A program made the position numbers and the translations under genes. A DNA stretch of 64,000 nucleotides from assembly GCF_015999545.1 (NCBI RefSeq), contig NZ_CP065546.1:806001-870000 (forward strand). Direction: 5' to 3'. Shown here one piece after another: positions 34,133 through 43,503 of the stretch (positions are counted from its first letter, which is position 1; the number at the start of each line of letters is the position of its first letter). This DNA comes from Lysinibacillus sp. JNUCC-52. Lineage in GTDB: Bacteria; Bacillota; Bacilli; Bacillales_A; Planococcaceae. The notes beneath the pieces were generated by a model, which was not told where the DNA came from, did no database searches, and worked only from the letters and a program-made list of their open reading frames with translations.

Positions 34133-35743
34133 TTATTTAACAGTCCACTCGTGTACGTTAATGAACATACCGAAGTCGCTTGGTGTAGCGCCTTGAACTC
34201 GTTTATTAACTGCGCCTAATGCTGTTGTAGCATAAATTGATGGCATTGGTACTTCTTGTTGTGTTATTTCTTGTAATTCACCGTATAACGATTTAATTTT
34301 CACTTCATCTACTTCAGTCGCTAATGCAGCTAAAATTTCATTGACACGCTTATTGCTATAAGCGTTTGGATTACCTTCTCCTAAGAAGTAAGCAATATCC
34401 GGAAGTGGGTTAATTGGTGTAATGGATACTGTTAAAATCGCTAAATCATACTTCTGGCTTACAATTTCATCGATAATTGTACCGAAATCCATCATTTGGA
34501 TTTCAGCTGTAATACCTGCCTCCCGTAGGTTTTCTACGATGATGTTTGCAGCTTGCTCTAACGTTGCATCACCTGATAATACAGCTAATTTCAACTTTTT
34601 GCTTGAATCCCATCTAGACTCAGCTAATAATTGTTTTGCTTTTTCTAGGTCATACTTAACTGGTTTCATACCTTCTTTTAAGTACGGGCTATTGCTTGGG
34701 AAGAAGCCATCTGTTACTTCACCAGCACCTTTTAATAAATTATCAATAATTAACTGACGGTTCATAGCATATGAAATCGCTTGACGTTGCTTCACATCTG
34801 GCACAACGTTTTCATTAATATACATATATTGTGTAGCTAATGGCTCACCATAAGCCGTGTTTAATGTATCTAAACCTTGCACATTTGCATAATCTGAAAC
34901 GGGAATAACACCTGCTGAAGGGATATTCATATCAATTTCACCGCTCTTTAATTGAGCAGCAATTTGATTCCCTTGTAATACTTTAAAGTTTAATTGATCT
35001 AATGTAGAAGCACCTTTGAAGTAATCTTTATTTGGTACCATTTCTACAAAATGTGCACGATCCATTTTTGAAATGATAAATGGACCAGAAGTTACTGTTG
35101 GATTTTGCATGAAATCACTTGCATTTAGCTCTTCAACTGCAATTGTTTCAAGTTGTGCCTTCGGTAATGTTAATAAATAACGACCTACTGTATCTTGGAA
35201 GATGGATAATGTCGTTGGTTTTTTAGTTTTAATTTGAATTGTATCTTCATCTAATTTTGTAACGCCTGAAATAGAAGTGGAACCTTGTGGTAAGTAACCA
35301 CTATCATCTAAGCCTTCAACAATTGCAAACATATAAGCATAGTTTGACGCCACAACAGGGTTTGCCATTAATTTCAATGTAAAGATTACGTCATCCGTTG
35401 TAATATCTGTGCCATCTGTCCATTTAGCTTCTTTGTTTAAATTAATTGTAAATGTTTGATTATTTTCTGTTGTAATTGAATCAGCTAGCATTGGCTGATA
35501 GTTTAATTTTGAATCTAAATCAACTAATGGTAAAAATAATAAATTTGAAACATAAGTAGAAACTAATCCACTAGGTTGTAACGGATTAATGTTGCTAGCT
35601 GGATACGTAACACCGATATTAATAACATTTTTATCGCTGCTCTTCCCTTCAGAAGAAGATTTATCGTTACCACAAGCTGCTAAAACAACTAGTACTACCA
35701 TTGTTAATAACGCTAACATAACCTTTTTTGAGTTTTTGAACAT
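34133..35743 (-). CDS. Peptide-binding lipoprotein of the ABC transporter
   Basis: A 536-residue extracellular solute-binding protein (SBP_bac_5/OppA-DppA family). The N-terminus MFKNSKKVMLALLTMVVLVV is a lipoprotein signal; the lipobox LAAC puts the lipidated Cys at residue 24. A Ser/Asp/Lys linker follows, then the binding domain (EAKWTDGTDITTDDVIFTL near residue 110). Its place before the permease and ATPase genes and after two hydrolase-type genes suggests uptake of short peptides. Confidence 0.93.
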   Translation of the reverse strand: MFKNSKKVMLALLTMVVLVVLAACGNDKSSSEGKSSDKNVINIGVTYPASNINPLQPSGLVSTYVSNLLFLPLVDLDSKLNYQPMLADSITTENNQTFTINLNKEAKWTDGTDITTDDVIFTLKLMANPVVASNYAYMFAIVEGLDDSGYLPQGSTSISGVTKLDEDTIQIKTKKPTTLSIFQDTVGRYLLTLPKAQLETIAVEELNASDFMQNPTVTSGPFIISKMDRAHFVEMVPNKDYFKGASTLDQLNFKVLQGNQIAAQLKSGEIDMNIPSAGVIPVSDYANVQGLDTLNTAYGEPLATQYMYINENVVPDVKQRQAISYAMNRQLIIDNLLKGAGEVTDGFFPSNSPYLKEGMKPVKYDLEKAKQLLAESRWDSSKKLKLAVLSGDATLEQAANIIVENLREAGITAEIQMMDFGTIIDEIVSQKYDLAILTVSITPINPLPDIAYFLGEGNPNAYSNKRVNEILAALATEVDEVKIKSLYGELQEITQQEVPMPSIYATTALGAVNKRVQGATPSDFGMFINVHEWTVK

Positions 35744-35779
35744 TGCTATTTCTCCTATTTCTCTAATTTAGATGCTTTA

Positions 35780-36556
35780 TTATGAATCCAATGAAATGAT
35801 TTGCTTTTCGCCTGCCTTCACTTTACTTTCAATGCGATTGCTCATAGGTGGCATCGGACAGTTAAAGTAAGGTGAAAATGCGCATGGCGGTAAAAAGGCT
35901 TTATTAAAATCAAGAAGCACTGTATCATCGTCTAATAGTTCGATGATTAACATACGACCCATACCGTATGTTTCGTTACCACTTGTTGCATCTTGGAAAA
36001 TAATAATTGAGTGTAGTCCAGATTGAAAAGGTCGTAATCTATATAGCGCTCCGTCAATTTCCACTTCAATAACACCTATTGATTCATGACTACGCGCTGC
36101 ACGATTGTCATCTCCCGTGTGAGAAAACTCAATCATCGAATCATCTTTTATAAGCTTTCCATTATAAATTGCTTGTTCGTTTAATTCGTACGAATCAATA
36201 TGACTAAACGTTTGAAGTGCAGAGCTGTTTTCATCCCAAATGGCTAGTAAATGCATAGAGCCTGGCTGACTTGTGGCCATTGCAGAAATGCCGTTAGTAG
36301 TTTGAACGATAGTTTTATCCGCAATAATATTCACCATACCTTCCACTAGCACACCGTTTATAAATAATTGGTCTTCAGCTAATGCCGTTATGGTAAGACC
36401 TGGTACAGATAGGTTTGTCGGCTTCCAGCTTCCAGCAATTTGTTTAACTGTTGTTTCACTCGTTAACTCATGCATTGCGATTAAACTTAAATCGCCTTGT
36501 GCTCCCGTTACTTCTAAATGACGTTGTTTATGCCAGGCTTGTAATGTGGTATGCAT
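35780..36556 (-). CDS. DUF1684 domain protein
   Basis: A 258-residue protein of the DUF1684 family, with the characteristic C-terminal block: IIFQDATSGNETYGMGRML (about 188-206), LDFNKAFLPPCAFSPYFNCP (about 216-235) and PPMSNRIESKVKAGEK. Family function is unsettled; it is often encoded near peptidases or transporters. It lies within the peptide-uptake operon, six bases after the hydrolase stop and 36 bases before the binding-protein gene, so a role in handling imported peptides or their products is inferred. Confidence 0.85.
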   Translation of the reverse strand: MHTTLQAWHKQRHLEVTGAQGDLSLIAMHELTSETTVKQIAGSWKPTNLSVPGLTITALAEDQLFINGVLVEGMVNIIADKTIVQTTNGISAMATSQPGSMHLLAIWDENSSALQTFSHIDSYELNEQAIYNGKLIKDDSMIEFSHTGDDNRAARSHESIGVIEVEIDGALYRLRPFQSGLHSIIIFQDATSGNETYGMGRMLIIELLDDDTVLLDFNKAFLPPCAFSPYFNCPMPPMSNRIESKVKAGEKQIISLDS

Positions 36557-36562
36557 CTTGAA

Positions 36563-37420
36563 TCAGTCCTTTAATAAAAATTCTCGTACTACGATTAAGA
36601 AGTCTTCATGCTCTTCGATGAATGGCATATGCCCACTCTCTTCAAATACAGTTAATTGCGAATTTTTAATTAATGAATGCATTACTTCTGACTGTGTTAA
36701 CGGTGTAATCCAATCGTGACGGCCCGCTACAATTAATGTAGGCACTTCAAGGTTGGCAATTTGTGAGCGTACATCGTATTGTGGCATTAAATGTTTGAAC
36801 GTATAGTTTGTAATTTCTAAGGAACCGATTGGACGACTTCCTGTATCGCCACCTAGTTCTTCCTGATAGTTGTACCAGTATAAATCCCAGCAAATATCCC
36901 ACCATTGAATTAAATGATCGTCGTCACGGATGTTACCTTCAAATAACTCTGGAATAGTTTGAATTTGTTTTTCCGTTCCAATTCGTTGTGCAAACTCTTT
37001 AGCTTCCTTATAGAATTCATAGCTTGGTGCAGTATTAATTAATAAGAGCTTACTCACTGATTGCGGGTAGCGCGTAGCAAATACTTGGGCAATCATCCCA
37101 CCGAAAGAATGGCCTAGCACAGCAACTTTTTCTAAGCCTAAATAATTGCGTAACGCTTCGATATCATCTGCTAACTGATCAAATGTTGCTGTCGTTACAT
37201 CTACACGCTCTGATTGACCATTGCATCTTTGATCTAAATAAACAATCTGATAGAATTCTGATAGTGGCGTTAACCATGGCTTGAAATCAGAGTGATCACT
37301 ACCTGGTCCACCATGTACGGCAATAAGTACTGGTTTTTTCACCATTTTTGGTCCTACCGGAATATACCCTGAACCTTCTACGTCAAAATAAATTTTCGTT
37401 CCATTTATCGCAGCAAACAT
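36563..37420 (-). CDS. Proline iminopeptidase-like alpha/beta hydrolase (S33)
   Basis: A 285-residue alpha/beta hydrolase with the S33 iminopeptidase signature: oxyanion HGGPGSDH (near 36), LDQRCNGQS (near 67), nucleophile Ser in VLGHSFGGM (near 106), Asp in GRHDWITP and His in SGHMPFIEE. It probably removes N-terminal proline from imported peptides in the cytoplasm. ATG 37420 follows GTGGGGA; the upstream GTG at 37432 is part of that ribosome site. It is the first gene of the peptide-uptake operon. Confidence 0.88.
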   Translation of the reverse strand: MFAAINGTKIYFDVEGSGYIPVGPKMVKKPVLIAVHGGPGSDHSDFKPWLTPLSEFYQIVYLDQRCNGQSERVDVTTATFDQLADDIEALRNYLGLEKVAVLGHSFGGMIAQVFATRYPQSVSKLLLINTAPSYEFYKEAKEFAQRIGTEKQIQTIPELFEGNIRDDDHLIQWWDICWDLYWYNYQEELGGDTGSRPIGSLEITNYTFKHLMPQYDVRSQIANLEVPTLIVAGRHDWITPLTQSEVMHSLIKNSQLTVFEESGHMPFIEEHEDFLIVVREFLLKD

Positions 37421-37780
37421 TATTTTCCCCACTTTATCAAATAAATTTTATTTATATAATTATTAAAACTACTTTGTTATTATCTTAATTCCTATTTGTT
37501 TAGTCAAGTTTTTTGTTAAGAGAAATACTATTACAAATAATAGAGTAAAAGTGAATAAAATTATAGTTATTTTTTCATAAATTACTACTGATTATGCTCA
37601 TATAACATATTTTCACTTAGGTGAAATTAGTTTTACACTCGTTGGTAACAATTCGAAGGGTAAAACATGAGATTAAAAGATATTATCTAAAGATAAAATA
37701 ATTTAACTGCAAAATATGAAGATTTTCAAAAAAATATAAAAAAGCTCAAATAACTAGTAAGTTATTTGAGCTTAATCTAT
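37421..37780. other. Promoter region of the peptide operon and spacer to the Rpn gene
   Basis: About 360 AT-rich bases. A 15-bp palindrome AAATAAA-T-TTTATTT (37439-37453) sits just before the operon, a possible operator. AAGCTCAAATAACT (37742-37755) with AGTTATTTGAGCTT (37760-37773) is the terminator of the Rpn gene. Confidence 0.45.
37742..37773 (-). terminator. Terminator of the Rpn-family gene
   Basis: A perfect 14-bp stem around loop AGTA; on the minus strand a TTTTTTATATTTTTT-like run follows. Confidence 0.85.
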
Positions 37781-38758
37781 CTATCTTTCTACATCCTGTC
37801 TTAACACTTGAATTTCTTCAAACGTTAAACTTGTTAACTCCATAATCTCTTCATTGCTATTTCCTTTTCCTATCATTTTTCTTGCAATGGCTTTTATACC
37901 TTCTTGAATGCCTTTTTGCATACCTTCTTGAATGCCTTTTTCAATCCCTACTTGTTCTGCATGGTATTTTGCATCTTCTAATGTTGCCACTTCGTCAATC
38001 ATAAATTTGACTCGTGATTCGTACGCTATAATGGATTCTGGATCTTGACTTAGTTCTTCCCACGCTTCAAACGCTTCACGTAAGTTTCTGTCTTTCATCG
38101 CTAATTCCTCCAATACTTTATAAATATCTTCATATACTTTCTGCTTGCGACCATCTACCATAACAAGCAATAGCAACCATTTTACGATTATATCTTCAAT
38201 AGGATTTAGTTCTTCCATTTGCCAAGCCTTTAAAAATTTATTCATTTCTATAAAATGAATTTCTAAAACATCATCTGATTTTTGTACACGCTGTAAAGTC
38301 TTATCTTCATATAAATGATACGTACTATGATAATGAGCAATATCTTTGAACAATGTAAAATCACAAATATTTATAGTAATGGTTGGATTCAGTGTATAAT
38401 AACCTTTTCCTTTTTGTAACTGCAAATTATACAACCTTGACCAATAAAATAAAGTTCGTTTGAACATGTCATTTTTATTCGCTAATTGTATTTCTATATT
38501 AATTATATCTTCTTTTTCTGTTTTTACGACAATATCTAAGCGGGATTGTTTATCCTCTTTATACTCCCCACCTACTTCATGGTTGATAAACGTTATTTCT
38601 TTTATTTTGTTGCTACCTGTCCAGTTTAATATAGCATTCAGAAAAACAATTGTTAGTTGTTTATTTCGTTCACTACCAAAAAGATGCTTAAAAGCAAAAT
38701 CAATCTTTAAATCCATTAGGTTTTTTAGTGGTATTCGACTAAGAACTTGATACTTCAT
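37781..38758 (-). CDS. Rpn-family recombination-promoting nuclease/putative transposase
   Basis: A 325-residue PD-(D/E)XK nuclease of the Rpn/transposase_31-like family. The N-terminal part has LKIDFAFKHLFGSERNKQLTIVFLNAIL, the catalytic core has RLDIVVKTEKEDIINIEIQL (Asp and Glu-x-Gln, residues about 74-93), and the C-terminus has the repeated GIQEGMQKGIQEGIKAIARKM linker typical of these proteins. Such proteins promote recombination by cutting DNA and spread within genomes. It has AGGAG upstream of the ATG. A broken copy is at 26103-26285. Confidence 0.88.
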   Translation of the reverse strand: MKYQVLSRIPLKNLMDLKIDFAFKHLFGSERNKQLTIVFLNAILNWTGSNKIKEITFINHEVGGEYKEDKQSRLDIVVKTEKEDIINIEIQLANKNDMFKRTLFYWSRLYNLQLQKGKGYYTLNPTITINICDFTLFKDIAHYHSTYHLYEDKTLQRVQKSDDVLEIHFIEMNKFLKAWQMEELNPIEDIIVKWLLLLVMVDGRKQKVYEDIYKVLEELAMKDRNLREAFEAWEELSQDPESIIAYESRVKFMIDEVATLEDAKYHAEQVGIEKGIQEGMQKGIQEGIKAIARKMIGKGNSNEEIMELTSLTFEEIQVLRQDVER

Positions 38759-38837
38759 TACTCATCAACTCCTGTCCTAAATATTATATCCTACTTCTAA
38801 TACTATTTTTATTAGTCTATTTAGTTTTGTTTAACTG

Positions 38838-38866
38838 TGACATCCGTCAATTTTTTTATTGTTCAT
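38838..38866 (-). pseudogene. Truncated start of a paralogue of the coiled-coil gene
   Basis: On the minus strand an ATG at 38866 opens MNNKKIDGCHS then a stop, which lines up with the start of the 178-residue protein at 9971-10507 (MTNKMDLSALTCEK). The upstream DNA to about 39030 is clearly similar to the upstream DNA of that gene. The rest of the gene is gone; the Rpn gene lies where it would continue. Confidence 0.45.
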
Positions 38867-38943
38867 CGTTCTTCTCATTCACAAACGAGTAAAAAATTGC
38901 TCACATCACTAATTGCTTTGTTTAAAATCTTCACCTTGTTATG

Positions 38944-38958
38944 TGATAATCATTCTCA
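38944..38958. promoter_or_regulatory. Orphan Fur box in a duplicated upstream region
   Basis: TGATAATCATTCTCA is identical to the Fur box at 10583-10597, with similar flanks (TTGCTTTGTTTAA, AATGAGAAAA, TTGTCAAAA, GCAAGGAGC). There is no intact gene behind it. Confidence 0.65.
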
Positions 38959-39117
38959 TTTATTATATCGTAATGAGAAAATCCATTCTTGTCAAAATAA
39001 AAAACACCCTGTTTATTTGCAAGGAGCACTAGCTTAAATACACCACTAAATTTCAATAGTACTATATTGGGAATATACTGTTATCGCGATTCTATTATCA
39101 AAAATATCTACAAAAAA

Positions 39118-39157
39118 ATCATCTTATCTCTTAGAATGCTAAGAGATAAGATGATTT
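39118..39157 (-). terminator. Terminator of the ketone-body operon
   Basis: AATCATCTTATCTCTTAG (39118-39135) pairs perfectly with CTAAGAGATAAGATGATT (39140-39157) around loop AATG. On the minus strand the stem is followed by TTTTTTTG. Confidence 0.8.
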
Positions 39158-39263
39158 TTAAACAAACTTTCCTGTAAAATAAAATCTTTTTACTTCTATT
39201 AATACGCACTATAAGTTTTTAGATGTTAGAAACCCCCAAGCAGTGTGAATTCATATTGCCCTA

Positions 39264-40445
39264 CTACACTGTTGGATTTTCTAGTAAAATAGCAATGCCT
39301 TGTCCGCCACCAATGCATAGGCTTGCTACGCCGTATTTAACACCTCGTTTTTGCATTTCTAATGCAAGCGAGTAAGTAATACGTGCTCCACTTGCACCGA
39401 CTGGATGCCCAAGTGCAACTGCTCCGCCATTGACATTCACTTTTTCTTGATTAATACCTAACTCCTTTAAAACTGCTAATGACTGTGCAGCGAATGCTTC
39501 ATTTAGTTCAAACAATCCGATATCCTCTAATGTTAAATTTACTTTTTTCAATAATTTACGAATCGCTGGAGCTGGGCCAATTCCCATCATTGTTGGATCA
39601 ACACCTGCCGTTGCGGAAGTGACGATTTTTGCTAATGGCTTTAACTGATGCTCCTGTAAGTAAGCTTCCGATACAAGAACGATTGCTGCGGCACCGTCAT
39701 TAATACCACTTGCATTCCCTGCTGATACCGAGCCGTCTTTTTTGAATGCTGGTTTCAGTTTTGCTAAAGCTTCCATCGAAATTTCTTCGCGTATATGTTC
39801 ATCCTCAGTTATCTCAATCATACCTTTACGTGTCTTTACTAATACTGGTGCAATTTCCTCCGCAAAACGACCTGAATGACGAGCTTCCGCTGCACGTTTA
39901 TGTGAGTTGTAGGAGAATGCATCCTGTTCTTCACGTGATATTTCATATTTCTCCGCTAAGTTTTCAGCCGTCATCCCCATACCACATCCTGCAACCTCAT
40001 CATATAAAGTCGCCCATAACATATCCTCTACGATTGGTGCTTTATTTGGCGATCCAAAACGTGTACCTCGTAAAACTTGGGGTGCTTGACTCATATTTTC
40101 TGTACCCCCTGCAATTGCAGCTTGAATATTCCCAAGTTCAATTTCCTGCGATGCAGTCACAATTGCTTGTAAACCCGACCCGCATAAACGGTTAACCGTA
40201 AGTGCAGTACTGTCCTCCGTTAAACCACTTTTTAATCCGATGTGTCGAGCTAGATATGCCGCTGAACTTGTTGTTTGAATGATATTGCCAAAGACGATTT
40301 CTTCTATCTGATTTGCCTTTAGCCCTGAACGATGTAATGCTTCTTTCACAACGACAACACCTAGATCAATATCAGTTGTATTAGCAAAGACACCGCCAAA
40401 AGAACCAAATGCTGTTCTACTACCATTTACAATATATACTGCCAT
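39264..40445 (-). CDS. Acetyl-CoA acetyltransferase (thiolase)
   Basis: A 393-residue thiolase that splits acetoacetyl-CoA into two acetyl-CoA. Catalytic Cys is in NRLCGSGLQAIV (near residue 88), His in NEAFAAQ and GGAVALGHPVGASGARI (near 350), and the second Cys in CIGGGQG (near 380). ATG 40445 is used because GGGGGAG lies five bases before it; a longer frame to 40481 would include that ribosome site and overlap the upstream gene. Last gene of the scoAB operon, where it completes acetoacetate breakdown. Confidence 0.93.
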   Translation of the reverse strand: MAVYIVNGSRTAFGSFGGVFANTTDIDLGVVVVKEALHRSGLKANQIEEIVFGNIIQTTSSAAYLARHIGLKSGLTEDSTALTVNRLCGSGLQAIVTASQEIELGNIQAAIAGGTENMSQAPQVLRGTRFGSPNKAPIVEDMLWATLYDEVAGCGMGMTAENLAEKYEISREEQDAFSYNSHKRAAEARHSGRFAEEIAPVLVKTRKGMIEITEDEHIREEISMEALAKLKPAFKKDGSVSAGNASGINDGAAAIVLVSEAYLQEHQLKPLAKIVTSATAGVDPTMMGIGPAPAIRKLLKKVNLTLEDIGLFELNEAFAAQSLAVLKELGINQEKVNVNGGAVALGHPVGASGARITYSLALEMQKRGVKYGVASLCIGGGQGIAILLENPTV

Positions 40446-40461
40446 CATTACTCCCCCTTTT

Positions 40462-41208
40462 TTACATTCCACCTGAAACATTAAGCGCTTCGCCAGTTAT
40501 AGCCGTTGCATCCTTTGAAGAAATGAAATATACACTATCTGCAATTTCTTCAGCTGTAATAAAACGTTGCATTGCTTGTTTCGGATACACAATTTCGTTT
40601 AATGCCTCGGCTTCAGTCATACCTCTACTTTCTTCAAGATCTTTTAATTGTTTCACCAGTAAAGGTGTTTTCACTGGTCCTGGTAAAATGGCATTTACTG
40701 TAATCCCATATGCAGCACCTTCAAGTGATGCTACTCGTGTTAAACCAATTACACCGTGCTTCGCAGCGACATATGCCACTTTTTCTGGTGTTGCCAGCTC
40801 ACCATGTACGGAAGAAATATTAACTATACGGCCATGTTTTTGCTTTTTCATATACGGAAAAACATATTTCGTCATTAAAAACGGGCCTTTTAGCATGACA
40901 TTTTGAAGTAAATCCCACTTTTCTTCTGGAAAATCTTCAATTCTAGCACGGTATTGTAGGCCTGCATTATTCACCAATACATGAAGTTCATGATTTTCAC
41001 AAATACTATTTATTACATGTTGGATTGAACTGGCATTTGAAACATCTAGTTCAACCGCTTCAACCTTTCCAGGATATAAGTCTGCCACTGCTTGTGCAGC
41101 TTCTATCTTTAAATCTGCAGCAAAGACATAATCGCCTTCTGTTACAAACTTTTTCACCATTGCTGAGCCTAGACCTCCACCTGCACCAGTCACTAAAATA
41201 TTACGCAT
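40462..41208 (-). CDS. 3-hydroxybutyrate dehydrogenase-like SDR
   Basis: A 248-residue short-chain dehydrogenase with TGAGGGLG (residues 7-14), NNAG, Ser in NISSVHG and YVAAKHG. The order and the ILPGPVKTPLL stretch resemble 3-hydroxybutyrate dehydrogenases, and it is clearly related to the enzyme at 10744-11535. Linked to CoA transferase, thiolase and a GntP permease, it would oxidise 3-hydroxybutyrate to acetoacetate. The ATG overlaps the end of the preceding gene by eight bases. Confidence 0.87.
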   Translation of the reverse strand: MRNILVTGAGGGLGSAMVKKFVTEGDYVFAADLKIEAAQAVADLYPGKVEAVELDVSNASSIQHVINSICENHELHVLVNNAGLQYRARIEDFPEEKWDLLQNVMLKGPFLMTKYVFPYMKKQKHGRIVNISSVHGELATPEKVAYVAAKHGVIGLTRVASLEGAAYGITVNAILPGPVKTPLLVKQLKDLEESRGMTEAEALNEIVYPKQAMQRFITAEEIADSVYFISSKDATAITGEALNVSGGM

Positions 41209-42157
41209 GTTCCATCCCCCTTTGAATAGTAGTAAATGTTTTTAGCTGTTGAATTAACGAACGATCACGCTCGATTACATATTCATCTAGACCTTTTCCA
41301 GGATAATCAAAGAAACCTTTAGAAGACTTTACACCAAGGTAGCCTTGTTCAGTTTTATCATTAATCACACTATACGAACGAACTTTTGATTCAATTGCAG
41401 GCTGTAATTGATCTAATACTATTCCCCAGACGTCCAATCCACCAAAATCAATAATCTTCAATAATCCACTAGATGCAAATCGGAAACCTGGGCCTGCGAA
41501 GATTGCTTTTTCTAAATCCTGTTCAGAAACTACACCGTCTTCTAACAATGCTAATGCTTCACGTGCTAATGCTACTTGAATACGATTGGCTACTAGCCCT
41601 GGTACCTCAACTTGAACTTTAATGGTCACTTTGCCCACTTGTTGCATTAATGCGTCAACTTCATCATACGTCTCTTGTTTTGTATCAGGACCTTTTAGTA
41701 GCTCCACAAGCGGTACAATATGAGCAGGGTTAAAGAAATGTGTTAACATCACTTTATCTTTCCGCTTCTCTACATAACGAACAATTTCTGAAAGTTTTAG
41801 GCTGGAAGTATTTGAGGTTAATATTGTATGTTCAGCACAAACCTCATCAAGTCTTTTAAAAATTTCCTGCTTGAGCTCTAGATTTTCCGTGGCAGATTCT
41901 ATGACCAAATCACAAGTAGCAAGCTCTTCGATTTTTGTAGTAAAGGTTAAACGATCCGTAATGGTATGATCCGAATCTGCGAACACTGTCCCCTCCTCCC
42001 TGAAAATCGTCAAATAGGTTTTCAGTTTTTCACTAGCTAATTGTAGAGATTCTTCGTTAATATCTTGTAAAATAACAGGCATTCCATTTGTGATAAATTG
42101 AAAAGCAATACCAAACCCCATTGTTCCTGAACCTATAATTCCTATTTTTTGAATCAT
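41201..42157 (-). CDS. 3-hydroxyacyl-CoA dehydrogenase
   Basis: A 318-residue NAD-dependent 3-hydroxyacyl-CoA dehydrogenase. The Rossmann motif GSGTMGFG (residues 9-16), SNTSSLKLSEI, the catalytic His-Glu region ATENLELKQEI and HFFNPAHIVPLVELL, and NRIQVALAREALALLEDGVV are visible. It probably converts L-3-hydroxybutyryl-CoA to acetoacetyl-CoA; a related carnitine-type substrate cannot be excluded. AAGGGGGAA precedes the ATG. It sits between the GntP permease and the SDR in the operon. Confidence 0.87.
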   Translation of the reverse strand: MIQKIGIIGSGTMGFGIAFQFITNGMPVILQDINEESLQLASEKLKTYLTIFREEGTVFADSDHTITDRLTFTTKIEELATCDLVIESATENLELKQEIFKRLDEVCAEHTILTSNTSSLKLSEIVRYVEKRKDKVMLTHFFNPAHIVPLVELLKGPDTKQETYDEVDALMQQVGKVTIKVQVEVPGLVANRIQVALAREALALLEDGVVSEQDLEKAIFAGPGFRFASSGLLKIIDFGGLDVWGIVLDQLQPAIESKVRSYSVINDKTEQGYLGVKSSKGFFDYPGKGLDEYVIERDRSLIQQLKTFTTIQRGMEHA

Positions 42158-42176
42158 CTTTCTTCCCCCTTAAGAA

Positions 42177-43487
42177 TTAATATAATAAAATTGCTGCTAT
42201 TAGCATTGGAATACTTGCAATTAATGGCGCAATAACCGAAACGACAAAGATATGTTTATAAGCATCTTTATGGGTTAACTTTGAAGCTACTAAAATTGTA
42301 ATAACAGCTCCATTATGTGGTAGCGAGTCTAGACCGCCCGAGGCAATTGCGGCTACTCTATGCATAGCATCAGGATTTAACCCCATTTTCAAGTAAGTTG
42401 ATGAAAGGGCTTCCATTGCAATTCCTAGTCCACCACTTGAAGACCCCGTGATGCCAGCAAGCGCCGTTGTTGCTAGGAAAAGTGATATAAGCGGACTACC
42501 TGGAATTTGTGCCATCGCTTCATTAAAAATACTAAAACCTGTCGTAATCGCTATTACTGAACCATAGCCAACATCCGCACTCGTATTAATAATAGGTAGC
42601 ACTGCTGATACAGCACCTTCGTTAAGCGAATTTTTCTTCACTTCAATATATTTCCAAAATAAGACGGTTGTTAATAATACAACACCCATTAGTGTGTAAA
42701 TGATTTCAACCTTGAAGATATTCAGCGCGACTAACAAGGCAATTGGCGGAACTAAACTAAGAATTGCATTTGGTAATGTACGCCCCTCATAAATATCTTT
42801 AATACCTTCCTTACCATTATGATCAGGGTTTGTCATCCCCGCATAAGTTTCCTTGCGCTGTTCTGAACGTTTTAATGCAAATTTCATATACCATAGGTTT
42901 ATCGCAATAACGAAAACTGCTGCGATAATCCCTAATAATGGAGCTGCCGTAACCGTTGTACCAAGATAGTTTGTCGGGATAATATTTTGTACAGAAGGTG
43001 TTCCTGGTAACATCGTCATTGTAAAGGTTCCGATACCTGTAAAAAATGCTGCCATAAATAGATGCCACGGAATATCTAACTCTTTAAATAACGGCTTCGC
43101 AATTGGTAATACTGCAAAAATAACTACGAATAAACTTATGCCGCCATACGTTAAGAACGCACAGATAACCATAATTGCTACTAACACTTTATATTTACTA
43201 TCTTTTCCGATAATTCGAAGTAGTAGATTAGCGATTTGACGAGCTGCACCACTATCATCCATTAGCTTACCGAACATCGCCGCAAATAAGAAAATTAGAA
43301 AATAATTTCGAACGTAATTGATAAAGCCAGTCATATACGTTTCTTGGAACGTTTCTAAAATCGGAAACCCATTCGTCACCATAACGAATAAACTTACAAC
43401 TGGAGCAATAATGATAATACTAAATCCTCTTAGTGCTAATACGATTAATAGAATTAATGAAATTGTAATCGTAATCAAACTCCACAT
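42177..43487 (-). CDS. GntP-family permease of the ketone-body operon
   Basis: A 436-residue GntP-type permease with about twelve hydrophobic segments, including LTYGGISLFVVIFAVLPIAKP and GSSSGGLGIAMEALS, paralogous to the permease at 11573-12859. Given the enzymes around it, the likely substrate is 3-hydroxybutyrate or acetoacetate. AAGGAGG precedes the ATG; it follows scoB by 16 bases. Confidence 0.87.
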   Translation of the reverse strand: MWSLITITISLILLIVLALRGFSIIIIAPVVSLFVMVTNGFPILETFQETYMTGFINYVRNYFLIFLFAAMFGKLMDDSGAARQIANLLLRIIGKDSKYKVLVAIMVICAFLTYGGISLFVVIFAVLPIAKPLFKELDIPWHLFMAAFFTGIGTFTMTMLPGTPSVQNIIPTNYLGTTVTAAPLLGIIAAVFVIAINLWYMKFALKRSEQRKETYAGMTNPDHNGKEGIKDIYEGRTLPNAILSLVPPIALLVALNIFKVEIIYTLMGVVLLTTVLFWKYIEVKKNSLNEGAVSAVLPIINTSADVGYGSVIAITTGFSIFNEAMAQIPGSPLISLFLATTALAGITGSSSGGLGIAMEALSSTYLKMGLNPDAMHRVAAIASGGLDSLPHNGAVITILVASKLTHKDAYKHIFVVSVIAPLIASIPMLIAAILLY

Positions 43488-43503
43488 AGGCTTCCTCCTT
43501 CAA

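Larger units (their letters stand above)
38867..39263. other. Gene-free stretch with duplicated Fur locus and hairpin
   Basis: Holds the orphan Fur box and its flanks up to about 39030, then a long hairpin AATCATCTTATCTCTTAG with CTAAGAGATAAGATGATT (39118-39135 and 39140-39157), which probably terminates the thiolase operon reading from the right. No reading frame is supported. Confidence 0.5.
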
